NCBI GenBank assembly: GCA_026129485.1
Contig: JAHCHY010000005.1
Span: 169,894-233,893 of the forward strand
Reading direction: 5' to 3'
Length of the DNA: 64,000 nt
Source of the DNA: Cyclobacteriaceae bacterium
GTDB lineage: Bacteria > Bacteroidota > Bacteroidia > Cytophagales > Cyclobacteriaceae
Of this stretch, positions 1-8,928 are shown piece after piece. A program made the position numbers and the translations under genes. Below the pieces are notes generated by a model that worked only from the letters and a program-made list of their open reading frames with translations, made no database searches and was not told where the DNA came from. Each line of letters starts with the position of its first letter. The stretch's first letter is position 1.

Positions 1-1027
1 GGTCGCGGCCACCTTCGGTGTCTTCACGCTCTACTGACATCAACAAGGCTTTACGGGTGTTGGTCAGGAAGTAGTTTGCTTTTTCGTTGTAGTTATAGTC
101 GTTTTCAATTTCAAGCGCCTTCGGCTCGCTCCAGGTTCCGCCCACATTGGTGCTGATGGATACACCGGCTACCATCTTGCCTTTTTCCAGATACTTGTTT
201 CCAAGCAGGAGAACTACCGACTTACCATCGGGCGTGGCAGCTACCGTATTTACAAAATTGGGTTGCTTGTTGTTGAATTGCGGCCCCATGTTTTTGGCAA
301 GGGACCATTTGCCATCCGGTCCAAGCTCCGAATACCAGATATCTTCTTTGTCGCTGGTGCCGCCTGCATTTTCGGGGTGATTTTTACGGCTGAAATAAAG
401 TGTTTTTCCATCCGGTGAAAGCAGGGGGTTGTACTCGCTGTAATCACTGTTTACATTCGTATCCAATCGCTCTACTACCAATCCTTTGCTTAACAATTCA
501 GGTAAATTGATGTCGGCAATAATCGGAATGTGTGAATCAGAAATGGCAACGGCATCAATTGAAAAGTAATCGGGCAATGCGCTGCCGTCAAGCTCCAGCT
601 TAACAGCGGCTACCTTGTAGCTGGTTTTTTCCACAAACACGTTAAGCATTCGGCCTTGCAGGGGCACAGCCATCGGGTTAAATGTGTTAACCTGGTATTC
701 GCGGCCGGCTTCGTCATAGACATATACTTTATATAAGGCTCCCGGATTATAGGATTCCGCAATTGCGATCTGTTGTATCTGCATGGGCTTATCATAACCC
801 AGCTTAATAAACTCGGTGCGTTTTGGTTTGTCGGGAGTCCATGCTCCCGGATTTTGACCGCCTGCTGGTAACACGTTGGGCTTGCCCAAAGCTTGCTGGG
901 CTGAGTATTGAACCGGTGTTAGTTCGGAAGATACGTCCAAAACCCGGGAAGCCCATTGAACGGACTGTGCCGGGGCAGACAAAGAGAACACAACAAGGCC
1001 TGAAAAGAACAAAAATCGTTTGATCAT
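1..1027 (-). CDS. OmpA-family-like secreted protein with PD40 propeller repeats (C-terminus cut off)
   Basis: The gene starts with ATG at 1027 and runs off the left end, leaving 342 codons. Residues 1-21 form a signal peptide ending PAQS. Residues 25-170 resemble a discoidin-like carbohydrate- or surface-binding region. From about residue 195, blocks such as NPLLSPDGKTLYFSRK and VAATPDGKSVVLL are PD40 (WD40-like) propeller repeats. In Bacteroidota this order is usual for large outer-membrane-associated proteins ending in an OmpA peptidoglycan-binding domain, but that domain would lie outside the window, so the OmpA assignment is inference. It is probably periplasmic or surface anchored. It is the first gene of its own unit, with 122 bp between it and the patatin gene downstream of its start. 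Confidence 0.75.
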   Translation of the reverse strand, partial: MIKRFLFFSGLVVFSLSAPAQSVQWASRVLDVSSELTPVQYSAQQALGKPNVLPAGGQNPGAWTPDKPKRTEFIKLGYDKPMQIQQIAIAESYNPGALYKVYVYDEAGREYQVNTFNPMAVPLQGRMLNVFVEKTSYKVAAVKLELDGSALPDYFSIDAVAISDSHIPIIADINLPELLSKGLVVERLDTNVNSDYSEYNPLLSPDGKTLYFSRKNHPENAGGTSDKEDIWYSELGPDGKWSLAKNMGPQFNNKQPNFVNTVAATPDGKSVVLLLGNKYLEKGKMVAGVSISTNVGGTWSEPKALEIENDYNYNEKANYFLTNTRKALLMSVEREDTEGGRD

Positions 1028-1149
1028 AGGTTTCCCGAAAGGGTATTAGAATCGAAGTATAAACATAGCTAAAAATTAAAAAAGCATAAAATAATTACAT
1101 GATTCCAACACCGTGCGGAAAGGGGCATAACCGTACAAGGGTGTGAAAA

Positions 1150-3438
1150 CTAATCCATTGAAGATTTGTTGAATAGCAGAAACCCTACATGCAGCAAAAT
1201 ACCCAATTCGTTTTGAGCATCATCATAGTAGTTTACACTTAAGCTGATGGGTCCCACGGAAGAATGCAGCACCCATCCTGCGGTAGCGGTAAAGTAGATT
1301 TTAGTAATGTCGCTGGTTAAAGTTACCTCCTGGTTTTGCCCGGCCAAGAGCGCCTGGAAGGGCTTAAACAAGTACCCTTCCAACCGGAAATCAAGACTTT
1401 TGCGCAGGGTAAAAACATTTCGCCAGCCCCCGGCTACATAATTATAAGCCCGGAAGTTTTCAAGCAGAAGTGTTCTGCTATCCTGTAAAGGATTAAACCC
1501 GGGGGCATTAATGATGGATCCCTGGTAGTTGCTGAAAACCGGTTGGTTGGAGAGCACACCATCCAGCAAATAACCAGAGCTGTAAAAGCCTTTTCTGAAA
1601 TATTGTTCCAGGGTAATGCGTGCGCGTAACCAGTTGCGAGATTGTGATTTTATATCGTCAATTACGGACGTATTGCCGGGAACCAGCTTCTCATTCATAT
1701 TAAACCAGTTGAGCGACAACATAAAGTTTCGCCCGTTCGAGGCATACTGCTTGCGGTTAAGCGTATTGGAAGAAACGCTGATTTCGGAACGTAAGCCATC
1801 CAGCCGCAGCACGTCTAATGTATCGGTTGAAACCAGCACCGGGGAGTTGATGTATTGATCGCGGTTGTTGATATAAGCCCCACCAATTTTCAGCTTGTAG
1901 TTTTTTCCGAATGGAATGGCAAAGTCAACTCCCATCTTCCGGTCTATGCGCGAAAGTGCGGTTGGGTTTGTATCGGGCCTGAACAGATCGCGTCCCTGCA
2001 GGAAGTCCCAGTCATTTACGGTTGCATAAGGCTCCAGGTAATAAACACCCCGGTTGGGAATATCGATACGGGCTTTCGCCTGTACAGACTTATAAAAATT
2101 CCCGAGGTAAAAATTCAGGTTAGCGTGTGTGAGCGATCGGTTAAAATGATAATAATTCAACCCCAGGTAAATATGACTGATACCACGGGTGGCAATGGCA
2201 CCGCCAAAATCCACAGGGAAATTATTCTGTGGTCGTTTGGAGAGCGTGAAGTTAAAATTATTCTCGGCCTCGTTGAATGTAAATCCGGGATACAGATTTT
2301 TGAAATAGTACTCAGACACAAGGGTGTAAAAGCCGGATTTTATTTCGTTAAACGTAAGCGGTCTTTTGCCGCTTTTGAAGAACCGGTTGATGTATTTCTG
2401 CTGGCTTGGATTAAAGCCATCAAACTCGATGTGGTCTATTAAGAATGGGGCGCTCCTGTTATTAAACTTATTGCGGGCCTCTGCAACAGCATCGCAGGAA
2501 ACACGCGCGGCTATCTTGCTTTTGATTTCTTCCATTTGTCGTAAGGTCTGCGAATAGCCACTGTCGATAAGCGCGCGCGCTTTGGCAAAATCAAAAGAAG
2601 TGTAACCCTTCAAATCAGGTTGAATGTAAACGCCAGACTCGGGAATATCCGATGGGTTGGATTTGTCAAGAAGCATATAAAGAAGCGAACGCGCAATCAG
2701 CTTGTCATCTTCACCATAGGGATACTCATTATAGATTTTGGACGAAACATTGCTGCCGATGATCACATCGGGCTTAAATGTTTGTTGCATTACACCCACA
2801 GGAAAATTCTCGTAAAGTCCGCCATCGAAAAGATACCGGCCATCAATGCGGATGGGATTATAAAAAAACGGCACCGTTTGGGTGGCACGAATGGCATCGC
2901 TTAATGCACCCTTACCAAGGGAAACAGCGGTTTGCGTAAAAATATCGGATGCAATTACACGAAGGGGAACAAATAAGCTGTCGAAATTATTGTGTGCAAT
3001 AGCCGATGGCTGCGCCAGCTTTTCCGCAAGTGCAAAATTAAGGGACAGGTCGCTTGCCAGGCTGCTGTTGAACAGGATTGAGAATGTAGAGTCAAGTGAA
3101 AGATTAAGCCGGAGAAAGCTTGCATCATCATCATCGCGGGTAAAGTAATAGTTATGCCCGTCTTCCAGCTGGCCGTTTACCCATTGCAAAAATTCTTTTG
3201 ACAGGATGATCTCTTCAATTTGCGCGGGACTCATGCCTGCGGCATAACAGCCCCCCACAATGCCCCCCATAGATGTCCCGGTTATATAATCTATCGGGAT
3301 CTCATTTTCCTCCAGCGCCTTTAAAACACCCACGTGTGCAATGCCCTTTGCAGCGCCTCCGCTTAAAACCAGACCGACTTTTTGCGCGTGGCTGCTAATA
3401 GCCAGGCATACCAATCCGAAGAAAACCCACAACCTCAT
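1150..3438 (-). CDS. Patatin-like phospholipase fused to an Omp85-type outer-membrane barrel
   Basis: The protein has 762 residues with a signal peptide (1-18, SSHAQ). The patatin domain fills roughly residues 20-320: an oxyanion-hole motif GGAAKG at 27-32, nucleophile Ser56 in GTSMGG, and dyad Asp205 in DGGLYEN. Residues 340-420 look like one POTRA-type domain and residues 430-762 like a 16-strand barrel with the aromatic-rich ending of the Omp85/BamA family. This is the PlpD-like type Vd (patatin autotransporter) layout, so the enzyme would hydrolyse phospholipids at or outside the outer membrane. No key residue is missing. Whether the lipase is exported or stays periplasmic cannot be decided from sequence. 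Confidence 0.9.
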   Translation of the reverse strand: MRLWVFFGLVCLAISSHAQKVGLVLSGGAAKGIAHVGVLKALEENEIPIDYITGTSMGGIVGGCYAAGMSPAQIEEIILSKEFLQWVNGQLEDGHNYYFTRDDDDASFLRLNLSLDSTFSILFNSSLASDLSLNFALAEKLAQPSAIAHNNFDSLFVPLRVIASDIFTQTAVSLGKGALSDAIRATQTVPFFYNPIRIDGRYLFDGGLYENFPVGVMQQTFKPDVIIGSNVSSKIYNEYPYGEDDKLIARSLLYMLLDKSNPSDIPESGVYIQPDLKGYTSFDFAKARALIDSGYSQTLRQMEEIKSKIAARVSCDAVAEARNKFNNRSAPFLIDHIEFDGFNPSQQKYINRFFKSGKRPLTFNEIKSGFYTLVSEYYFKNLYPGFTFNEAENNFNFTLSKRPQNNFPVDFGGAIATRGISHIYLGLNYYHFNRSLTHANLNFYLGNFYKSVQAKARIDIPNRGVYYLEPYATVNDWDFLQGRDLFRPDTNPTALSRIDRKMGVDFAIPFGKNYKLKIGGAYINNRDQYINSPVLVSTDTLDVLRLDGLRSEISVSSNTLNRKQYASNGRNFMLSLNWFNMNEKLVPGNTSVIDDIKSQSRNWLRARITLEQYFRKGFYSSGYLLDGVLSNQPVFSNYQGSIINAPGFNPLQDSRTLLLENFRAYNYVAGGWRNVFTLRKSLDFRLEGYLFKPFQALLAGQNQEVTLTSDITKIYFTATAGWVLHSSVGPISLSVNYYDDAQNELGILLHVGFLLFNKSSMD

Positions 3439-3511
3439 ACCAAATGGAATTGATGGTAAGTTACTTCAGAAACAAAAAAGTAACAGGAAAATTGTGCTAA
3501 TAATCGTACGG

Positions 3512-4810
3512 TTAGCGCATGGCAACTTCCGGCTGTATTTCTTTTGCCGGAAAGGGTATTAGCTGCAACCGTTGGATAAGATCGGTTTTAACTTTTTCGA
3601 AAGCCGGAAAATGATCGGCCTTAACCGGTAATGAAGGAGGTAATTCCACCCTGAGCGCATCCACCTGTACCCCGTTTTTCCAGAAACGATAACAAAGATG
3701 GGAGCCTGTGGCCAAACCGGTACTGCCTACATAGCCGATGGTTTGCCCCTGGCGTACGCGTGTGCCGGGTGTAATACCGCTCGCAATTTTAGACATGTGC
3801 AGGTAGCCGGTTGTATAGGTGCCGTTATGACGGATCTTTACATAGTTACCGTTATTGGTTTTATACTGGGCTTCTTCCACAATGCCATCACCCACCGAAC
3901 GGATAGGCGTACCGGTTGGCGCTGCGAAATCAGTACCGAGATGCGGCCTGAAAACCTTTACTACCGGGTGAAAACGATTCGTGGAATACCGCGAGCTGAT
4001 GCGCGTGAACTCGATCGGGTATTTTAATAAAGCCTTTCGCAGGCTGTTGCCTTCATCATCAAAATAATCAGGACCATCTCCCTGGTCAAACGGAAAAGCA
4101 TAATAACCATTCGCGGAGTGCTCGAAATAAACACCCAGTATGCGCCCGATGCCCACCGGCTTTTCTTCCACCAGGTTTTCTTCATAGATCAGCTTAAACT
4201 GATCGCCTTTCTGCAAACGTTGAAAATCAACCTGCCAGGCGAAGATATCCACAAACTTGTTGGTGAGATCGTGTGAAATGTTCAGGGCCTCGATCGTATG
4301 CGAAAGCGTGGATTCAATGCGGCCCGAAATGCTGCGCTGCACGGTATCTACCATGCGCTGGCAGGATTCCACCAGCAGCGAATCTTTTAAATGGAACACC
4401 ACATAATCAACCGCGTTGGGCTCATAAACCAACGCCTTTACTGTTTTTAGCGAATCGTGCTCAACCAGCAAAGTATATTTTTTGTGTGCCGATATTTTTC
4501 TGAAATCGTAAACGGAGCGGGGCAACAGGTTGAGCTGCTGTTTTACAACCGGAGATATGTAATAGCCATTCAGCAGGTCGCTGAAACGTTGATTGCGTTT
4601 TACCTCATCTTCTACTACATGTAAATTGTTTACAACCATACCGTGCATAAGAACAGGAAGTATGATTTCGCGCTCAACATGCTGAACAGAATCGGCCTCG
4701 GCAGCATAGTCGCCATCCTGCGAGAGCCAGGAAGTACGGCTGTCAATCAGAAGATAGATTCCGGCTATTGCAGCTACCGCAACTGCGCCAATGGAAAAAC
4801 GCTTAAACAT
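3512..4810 (-). CDS. M23-family metallopeptidase (LytM/NlpD-like), membrane anchored
   Basis: The start is placed at ATG 4810, giving 432 residues with a basic tip and a membrane segment (about residues 5-20). ATG 4831, seven codons upstream, is also possible. The middle is a long periplasmic region with LysM- and OapA-like character. The C-terminal M23 domain begins near residue 285. Zinc ligands His290 and Asp294 (HLGTD) are intact, but the usual H-x-H pair reads H371-L-C373, followed by YRFWKNG. M23 enzymes cut peptidoglycan cross-links and act in cell separation or remodelling. The Cys substitution may be a lineage-specific ligand or may mark an altered enzyme. Confidence 0.88.
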   Translation of the reverse strand: MFKRFSIGAVAVAAIAGIYLLIDSRTSWLSQDGDYAAEADSVQHVEREIILPVLMHGMVVNNLHVVEDEVKRNQRFSDLLNGYYISPVVKQQLNLLPRSVYDFRKISAHKKYTLLVEHDSLKTVKALVYEPNAVDYVVFHLKDSLLVESCQRMVDTVQRSISGRIESTLSHTIEALNISHDLTNKFVDIFAWQVDFQRLQKGDQFKLIYEENLVEEKPVGIGRILGVYFEHSANGYYAFPFDQGDGPDYFDDEGNSLRKALLKYPIEFTRISSRYSTNRFHPVVKVFRPHLGTDFAAPTGTPIRSVGDGIVEEAQYKTNNGNYVKIRHNGTYTTGYLHMSKIASGITPGTRVRQGQTIGYVGSTGLATGSHLCYRFWKNGVQVDALRVELPPSLPVKADHFPAFEKVKTDLIQRLQLIPFPAKEIQPEVAMR

Positions 4811-4957
4811 GGTGTTGTGGAGTAAACTCATCGCTAAAAAATCAGGACCGAAGCCGCAAGTTAAGTTTAAAAAATCTGGCTCTAAAACCAGTAAAGCGGT
4901 CAAAGATAACGAGAGAAAGGGATGAGCGCAAGCCTCCTGGGGAATGAAGAACCCAAT

Positions 4958-5947
4958 CTAATAATTGAGCTGCTGGCGCATCAGGTATAAATGGTTGATA
5001 AGGGCCTGCTTCCAATCGGTATCGGCATCCCACTTGTTGCCCAGGAACAGGTTGCCATAGTCCAGCTGCTTGATGTAAAACTTATAAATAGTGGTGTTAA
5101 CCGGAATGGTTTTGAGCTGGGCTTCGCCATTTACAATCGCAGCCGATGCCAGCGCGGTTCCGGTTTTGGACTCATCGTATTCCAGCAATTCGCGCGCGAT
5201 TGCCCCGGAGGTATGCACAAAGCGAATAATGGTTTTGAATCCTTTTATCTCAAGATCCGTTTCAGCCATATCCGCATTTACAATCTCATACTTCAACGGG
5301 AAATGTTCTTTCAGAACCTGGTCGAGTTGGGCATCGTCTTTTTCGTTGCCCATGGAGGGCACAGCCACTTTAAACGATTTAACCAGCGAAGTATACATTT
5401 CGCTTCGCCTTCCATCGTAATACTTAAACGTGTTATTCATTTCCGGGAGATCGTTGATCAGCAGGTTCTGCTTTTTCTGATTGCTGATGGCGAACCGGTA
5501 AACCGTAAGCAACAGCTCTTTTAACACGGCATTGCTTTGCTGCCACCCGGCCGAACCGGCATCAAGCAAACCGGCCTTGCCATTAAAGCGAAAAAAGGTA
5601 AGCGTGTAGGCAGTTGTGGTCTTGTTAAGCAGGATAATGAAAGCAATGTTTCGTGCGCTGAGGTGATTGGCGAATGCACGCTGCGGATCGGCCCCGGCCA
5701 GCACACGGTTGCTTGCAAAATAGGAAACGGCATCGATGCCCGTTTGCTGAAACGCTTTCTGAATTTCTTCAAATTCTTTCTTGCCAGGAGTGCCTTCGTA
5801 CAGCACCACCGAACGCTGGGCCAGCAATCCATCAGGCACCTGGTTGGTAAGCGAAAGACTTTTTATAATACTTTCAGAAGTATGCGCCAGTTGGGCCAAC
5901 GAGCTTAGCGGCAGGCAAACAAGCAAAAACAGAAACCGTAAATTCAT
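4958..5947 (-). CDS. Secreted protein of unknown function
   Basis: The protein has 329 residues from ATG 5947; an in-frame GTG two codons upstream is the only earlier start. The signal peptide is clear (residues 1-18, ending LSSLAQ). I do not recognise a domain. The rest is a soluble alpha/beta-looking protein with no further membrane segment and no lipobox, so it is probably periplasmic. A stretch at about residues 25-115 alternates Val/Leu-rich strands with helices, such as RSVVLYEG and IAFIILLNK. It lies between the M23 peptidase gene and the short transposable repeat, which begins 30 bp beyond its start codon. Confidence 0.7.
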   Translation of the reverse strand: MNLRFLFLLVCLPLSSLAQLAHTSESIIKSLSLTNQVPDGLLAQRSVVLYEGTPGKKEFEEIQKAFQQTGIDAVSYFASNRVLAGADPQRAFANHLSARNIAFIILLNKTTTAYTLTFFRFNGKAGLLDAGSAGWQQSNAVLKELLLTVYRFAISNQKKQNLLINDLPEMNNTFKYYDGRRSEMYTSLVKSFKVAVPSMGNEKDDAQLDQVLKEHFPLKYEIVNADMAETDLEIKGFKTIIRFVHTSGAIARELLEYDESKTGTALASAAIVNGEAQLKTIPVNTTIYKFYIKQLDYGNLFLGNKWDADTDWKQALINHLYLMRQQLNY

Positions 5948-5968
5948 GTACACGACTAACGACAGAAA

Positions 5969-6109
5969 GTTATAAACCGATGTTACGCAAAACTAATAAT
6001 AAGGTGTCAGGTTGAGCTTGTCGAAACCGATTTTCTGTACGGGAATAGTCTTCGACAGGCTCAGACTGACATCATACCCAAATGGTTTTGCGTAACATCA
6101 GTTATAAAC
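5969..6109. mobile_element. MITE-like hairpin repeat, copy 1, with 9-bp target duplication
   Basis: The element proper is 5978-6100 (123 bp). It is bounded by 16-bp terminal inverted repeats, TGATGTTACGCAAAAC on the left (first base C here) and its complement on the right. It is flanked by perfect 9-bp direct repeats GTTATAAAC at 5969-5977 and 6101-6109. Inside is a second inverted pair of about 21 bp around TTGAGCTTGTCGAA and TTCGACAGGCTCA, so the whole element can fold into one long hairpin. It has no coding capacity. A copy differing at about nine positions lies at 38517-38638. The end repeats and duplication are the marks of a non-autonomous transposon moved in trans. Confidence 0.8.
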
Positions 6110-6123
6110 TATTGCGAAACATT

Positions 6124-6444
6124 TTACATGCCGATGTAAACGCCATCGGCTTCAATTTTAACAGGAAAGGTTTCCAGATCGGCCGAGCGTTGCCGGTACT
6201 CGCGCCCCGTACGCAGATCAAACTGGTAACCGTGCCAGGGGCAAACAATTTCGTTGCTGAAATTTACCCTGCCCTTGCTCAGCGATTCCCCGTTATGGGT
6301 GCATCTGTTGCTTACCGCGAAAAACTGATCGCCACGCATAACGAGGCAAATGCGTATGCTACCGGCCACAACTAATTGTGGTTTGTTTTCGGTTAACCGG
6401 CTTTGCGCTTCCTGCAAGGAATTGAAAATTTTTACCCAATTCAT
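6124..6444 (-). CDS. Rieske [2Fe-2S] ferredoxin-like protein
   Basis: A compact 106-residue protein consisting of a single Rieske domain. The cluster ligands are all present: Cys48-x-His50 (CTH) and Cys68-x-x-His71 (CPWH), 17 residues apart, followed by GYQFDLRTG. There is no signal peptide or membrane segment, so it is cytoplasmic and belongs to the small ferredoxin-type Rieske proteins (as in nitrite-reductase small subunits and dioxygenase ferredoxins) rather than the bc1-complex type. It probably carries electrons to an oxygenase or reductase, but none is encoded next to it, so the partner is unknown. It lies just downstream of the M1 aminopeptidase gene with a gap of about 105 bp. Confidence 0.9.
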   Translation of the reverse strand: MNWVKIFNSLQEAQSRLTENKPQLVVAGSIRICLVMRGDQFFAVSNRCTHNGESLSKGRVNFSNEIVCPWHGYQFDLRTGREYRQRSADLETFPVKIEADGVYIGM

Positions 6445-6549
6445 GTGCTTGCAACTGTTTATAACAAGAGCATTAACAAAAGATAACCAGTTGGCAGGAG
6501 CAGTAAAGCAACAAGCAATAGCTGCCTGCTGCCCCTTGCTTACTGCCGG

Positions 6550-8523
6550 TTACTCCCTCGGCCACACGTTGTCTTTCACGTCATTATCCGGAAAGCGACC
6601 GTAAGGATCGAGCGTAATTTTTTTGATTTTGCGTTCGCCAAAGTTCATCGTGGCATCAAACGTGCGCCTGCCATCAAACCAGACCGATACGGGCCACGTA
6701 ACAATGGCCGTGTTGGCATCGATCATCTTTGCGTTCTCTACTTTCTTAATGGCACGGCCTTCGGCTTCAAACTCAACTTTCAGCACAACAGGCGATGGCA
6801 TTTCTCCGGCCTGGTGCACCGTAACGGTTGTTTTGCCTTTAGCGGTTTTAACAGCTTTAACAGAACCATTAACCGATTCAGTTGTCCACAGCCAGTAATA
6901 CCAGAACCATTCCAGGTCCTGGCCGAGTGCGTTGTTCATAAAGAAAATATAATCCCAGGGCGATGGATGCTTGTAGCTCCAGGCTTTGGTGTAATCTTTC
7001 ATCGCGGTGATCAACGCTTCATCACCCACAATGCCTCCCAACATGGATAACATAAGCGGAGTTTTTAAATAAGTCTGGTAACCATACCCGGTGCCTGCAT
7101 CATTTGCGCTCCACATCATCGGAGCCTCGCTTTCTTCTCCGCTCATGCGGCCATAGCTCTGCCCGAGACCATCGAGGTTATACGGCTTACCTTTATCATC
7201 GGCATCCGACAGGATGTTCATGTATTGATTAAAGCCTTCGTCCATCCAGGCATAACGGGTTTCGTTTGTGCCTACCATCATGGGCCACCATTGGTGAGCC
7301 GCTTCGTGATCGGCCGCACCCTGGTTGGAGTTAATTACCATCGGGTACTCCATACCTGCGCTGGGGCCGTCCTGTAACGTAAGCTGGGGAAACGGATAAG
7401 GCGCCCACAGGTTTGAATAGAACTCTAATGCATGACGGGTAATTTTTCCCGCACGTTCAAAATATTTTTCCCGCTCCGGAAGATATACCATGTATATCGG
7501 CACAGGCCCCTTGCCGGGAATGGTAGCGCGCGTTCCTTTCCAGGTAAAGTTTTCGGCAGTAGCCCAGGCAAAGTCATTTACCTTATCGGCTACAAAATGC
7601 CAGGTTAATTTTTCTCCGGGAGCAGTACGGGCTTCGTTCTCGCCTACAATGGTGATTTCATCGTCTGACTTGAGAATAGTTGCCAACCGCTGGCGTGCAA
7701 CTTCCGTCAATACTTCATTGGGGTTTTGCAGCACACCTGTTCCGGTTACGATCCAGCCGCCCGGTACAGTAAGCCGTACATCAAACTTGCCGAAGTTGTT
7801 ATAAAACTCAGCTGGCCCGAGGTACGGGCTAACTTCCCATCCGCGCAGGTCATCGTACTTGGCTAAGCGCGGAAACCACTGCGTGGGTTGGAACAATTTG
7901 CTGTCGAAGCGTTGCGTCATGCGGTGGCCGCGACCGTTAGGCCCACCGGGCAGCTTGGTATGCCAGGCAATTTCAAGCTCGGTTGTTGTTCCGGCCTTTA
8001 TCGGCTCATCCAGGATAAGCGTGGCTACCGTTCTGTTAAGATTTATAACGGCCAGCTTGGGCGCTTCATTTCGTGCCGCAGGCGTTGCTTTAAGATCAAC
8101 TTCCTTACCGGCTATTTTTATGCCGGTAACGATCATGCCGTCTGTGGTTTCGGCAGGCGTGGAGGAACCGCGCGGCACATCGGCCCGGAAGATGTTATGA
8201 TCGAGGCGAAGCGCAAGGGTTTTAAGCTCGTCTTTGCTGTTGTTGTGAATGATAATTTTTTCGGTGCCGGTAATGATTTGTGTAGCCGGATCAAGACTGG
8301 CGTTGATGTAGAAGTCCGTTTCCAACTGCCAGTAATTGGGGCCGGGCCTGCCGGTAAAATCACGCGTGCCTTCCTGAAAGGCTTTGCGGATGGAGTTGGT
8401 CATAGGCACATCCCTGCGGATGGCGCGTGTGGAAGTTTCGATTGATTTGCGAAGGGGTGGGGTTTGCTGCGCGGATGCAACAAAAGCACACAACAACAAA
8501 AGAAAGAGTAAACGATTTTTCAT
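6550..8523 (-). CDS. M1-family zinc metallopeptidase (aminopeptidase), secreted
   Basis: The start is taken as ATG 8523, because the signal peptide MKNRLLFLLLL...VASAQQ begins there; ATG 8532 would add three residues. The protein has 657 residues. The catalytic site is H406-E-A-A-H410 with the third zinc ligand E429 eighteen residues later (WMDEGFNQ), the M1 (gluzincin) spacing. GMEYP, about 20 residues before, stands in for the GAMEN substrate motif. An N-terminal beta-saddle domain precedes it and the C-terminus is short, without the ERAP-like helical domain. It is probably a periplasmic or surface peptidase that trims peptides for nutrition. Confidence 0.92.
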   Translation of the reverse strand: MKNRLLFLLLLCAFVASAQQTPPLRKSIETSTRAIRRDVPMTNSIRKAFQEGTRDFTGRPGPNYWQLETDFYINASLDPATQIITGTEKIIIHNNSKDELKTLALRLDHNIFRADVPRGSSTPAETTDGMIVTGIKIAGKEVDLKATPAARNEAPKLAVINLNRTVATLILDEPIKAGTTTELEIAWHTKLPGGPNGRGHRMTQRFDSKLFQPTQWFPRLAKYDDLRGWEVSPYLGPAEFYNNFGKFDVRLTVPGGWIVTGTGVLQNPNEVLTEVARQRLATILKSDDEITIVGENEARTAPGEKLTWHFVADKVNDFAWATAENFTWKGTRATIPGKGPVPIYMVYLPEREKYFERAGKITRHALEFYSNLWAPYPFPQLTLQDGPSAGMEYPMVINSNQGAADHEAAHQWWPMMVGTNETRYAWMDEGFNQYMNILSDADDKGKPYNLDGLGQSYGRMSGEESEAPMMWSANDAGTGYGYQTYLKTPLMLSMLGGIVGDEALITAMKDYTKAWSYKHPSPWDYIFFMNNALGQDLEWFWYYWLWTTESVNGSVKAVKTAKGKTTVTVHQAGEMPSPVVLKVEFEAEGRAIKKVENAKMIDANTAIVTWPVSVWFDGRRTFDATMNFGERKIKKITLDPYGRFPDNDVKDNVWPRE

Positions 8524-8569
8524 GTCGGCCAAAGTTTAAAAGAAAACGACAGCCAACTTAGAAAGAAAA

Positions 8570-8833
8570 TCAGCGAAAGCCAACGGGGTTGAATCGGGCT
8601 TTAAAGTAATTCTCCACAGACTCTTGCGCATGCACATTACCTTCCATCACATCATGCTCGGATTCCTTCAGCTTTTCTACTAATTGTGTGAAGTTCTTAG
8701 GCATTCTTTGCTCATACATATCATTAACGGATTTTTTTTTCAATGCCTCTATCCGCTGGATGAGCTTTTCATCCTGTAATCGCGCCAGCCATTCAATCAG
8801 CTCCACCTTCTTTACAGCAATGTCCATAACCAT
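8570..8833 (-). CDS. Small antitoxin-like protein without an adjacent toxin
   Basis: An 87-residue charged, largely helical protein. The N-terminal block IAVKKVELIEWLARLQDEKLIQRIEALKK resembles the start of many short Bacteroidota addiction-module (type II antitoxin-like) proteins, which usually precede a RelE/ParE-type toxin gene. No toxin-sized ORF follows: the next gene downstream, 46 bp away, is the M1 peptidase. ATG 8833 and ATG 8827 are both plausible starts. Either it is an orphan antitoxin or an unrelated small helical protein; the assignment rests on resemblance only. Confidence 0.5.
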   Translation of the reverse strand: MVMDIAVKKVELIEWLARLQDEKLIQRIEALKKKSVNDMYEQRMPKNFTQLVEKLKESEHDVMEGNVHAQESVENYFKARFNPVGFR

Positions 8834-8870
8834 GTTTTGATAGCCAAATGTAGTAAATTCCTAATCCTTT

Positions 8871-8897
8871 TTTGTATGCCTTAATTACATAACTTTG
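8871..8897 (+). promoter_or_regulatory. Candidate Bacteroidota promoter for the M20 peptidase gene
   Basis: TAACTTTG at 8890-8897 matches the -7 consensus TAnnTTTG of the Bacteroidota primary sigma factor, 31 bp before ATG 8929. A TTTG at 8871-8874 could be the -33 element, but the spacing of 15 bp is shorter than the usual 19-21. Confidence 0.4.
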
Positions 8898-8928
8898 ATT
8901 TTATCCAACGTTCAGAACTTAACTTCCT

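Noticed and set aside
1855-2442. 195-codon frame on the plus strand
   Set aside because: It lies wholly within the patatin gene on the other strand, whose catalytic motifs are clear; composition is that of a shadow frame.
5900-6125. Insertion sequence with transposase near repeat copy 1
   Set aside because: No ORF of transposase size or motif is present; only the 123-bp non-coding element is seen.
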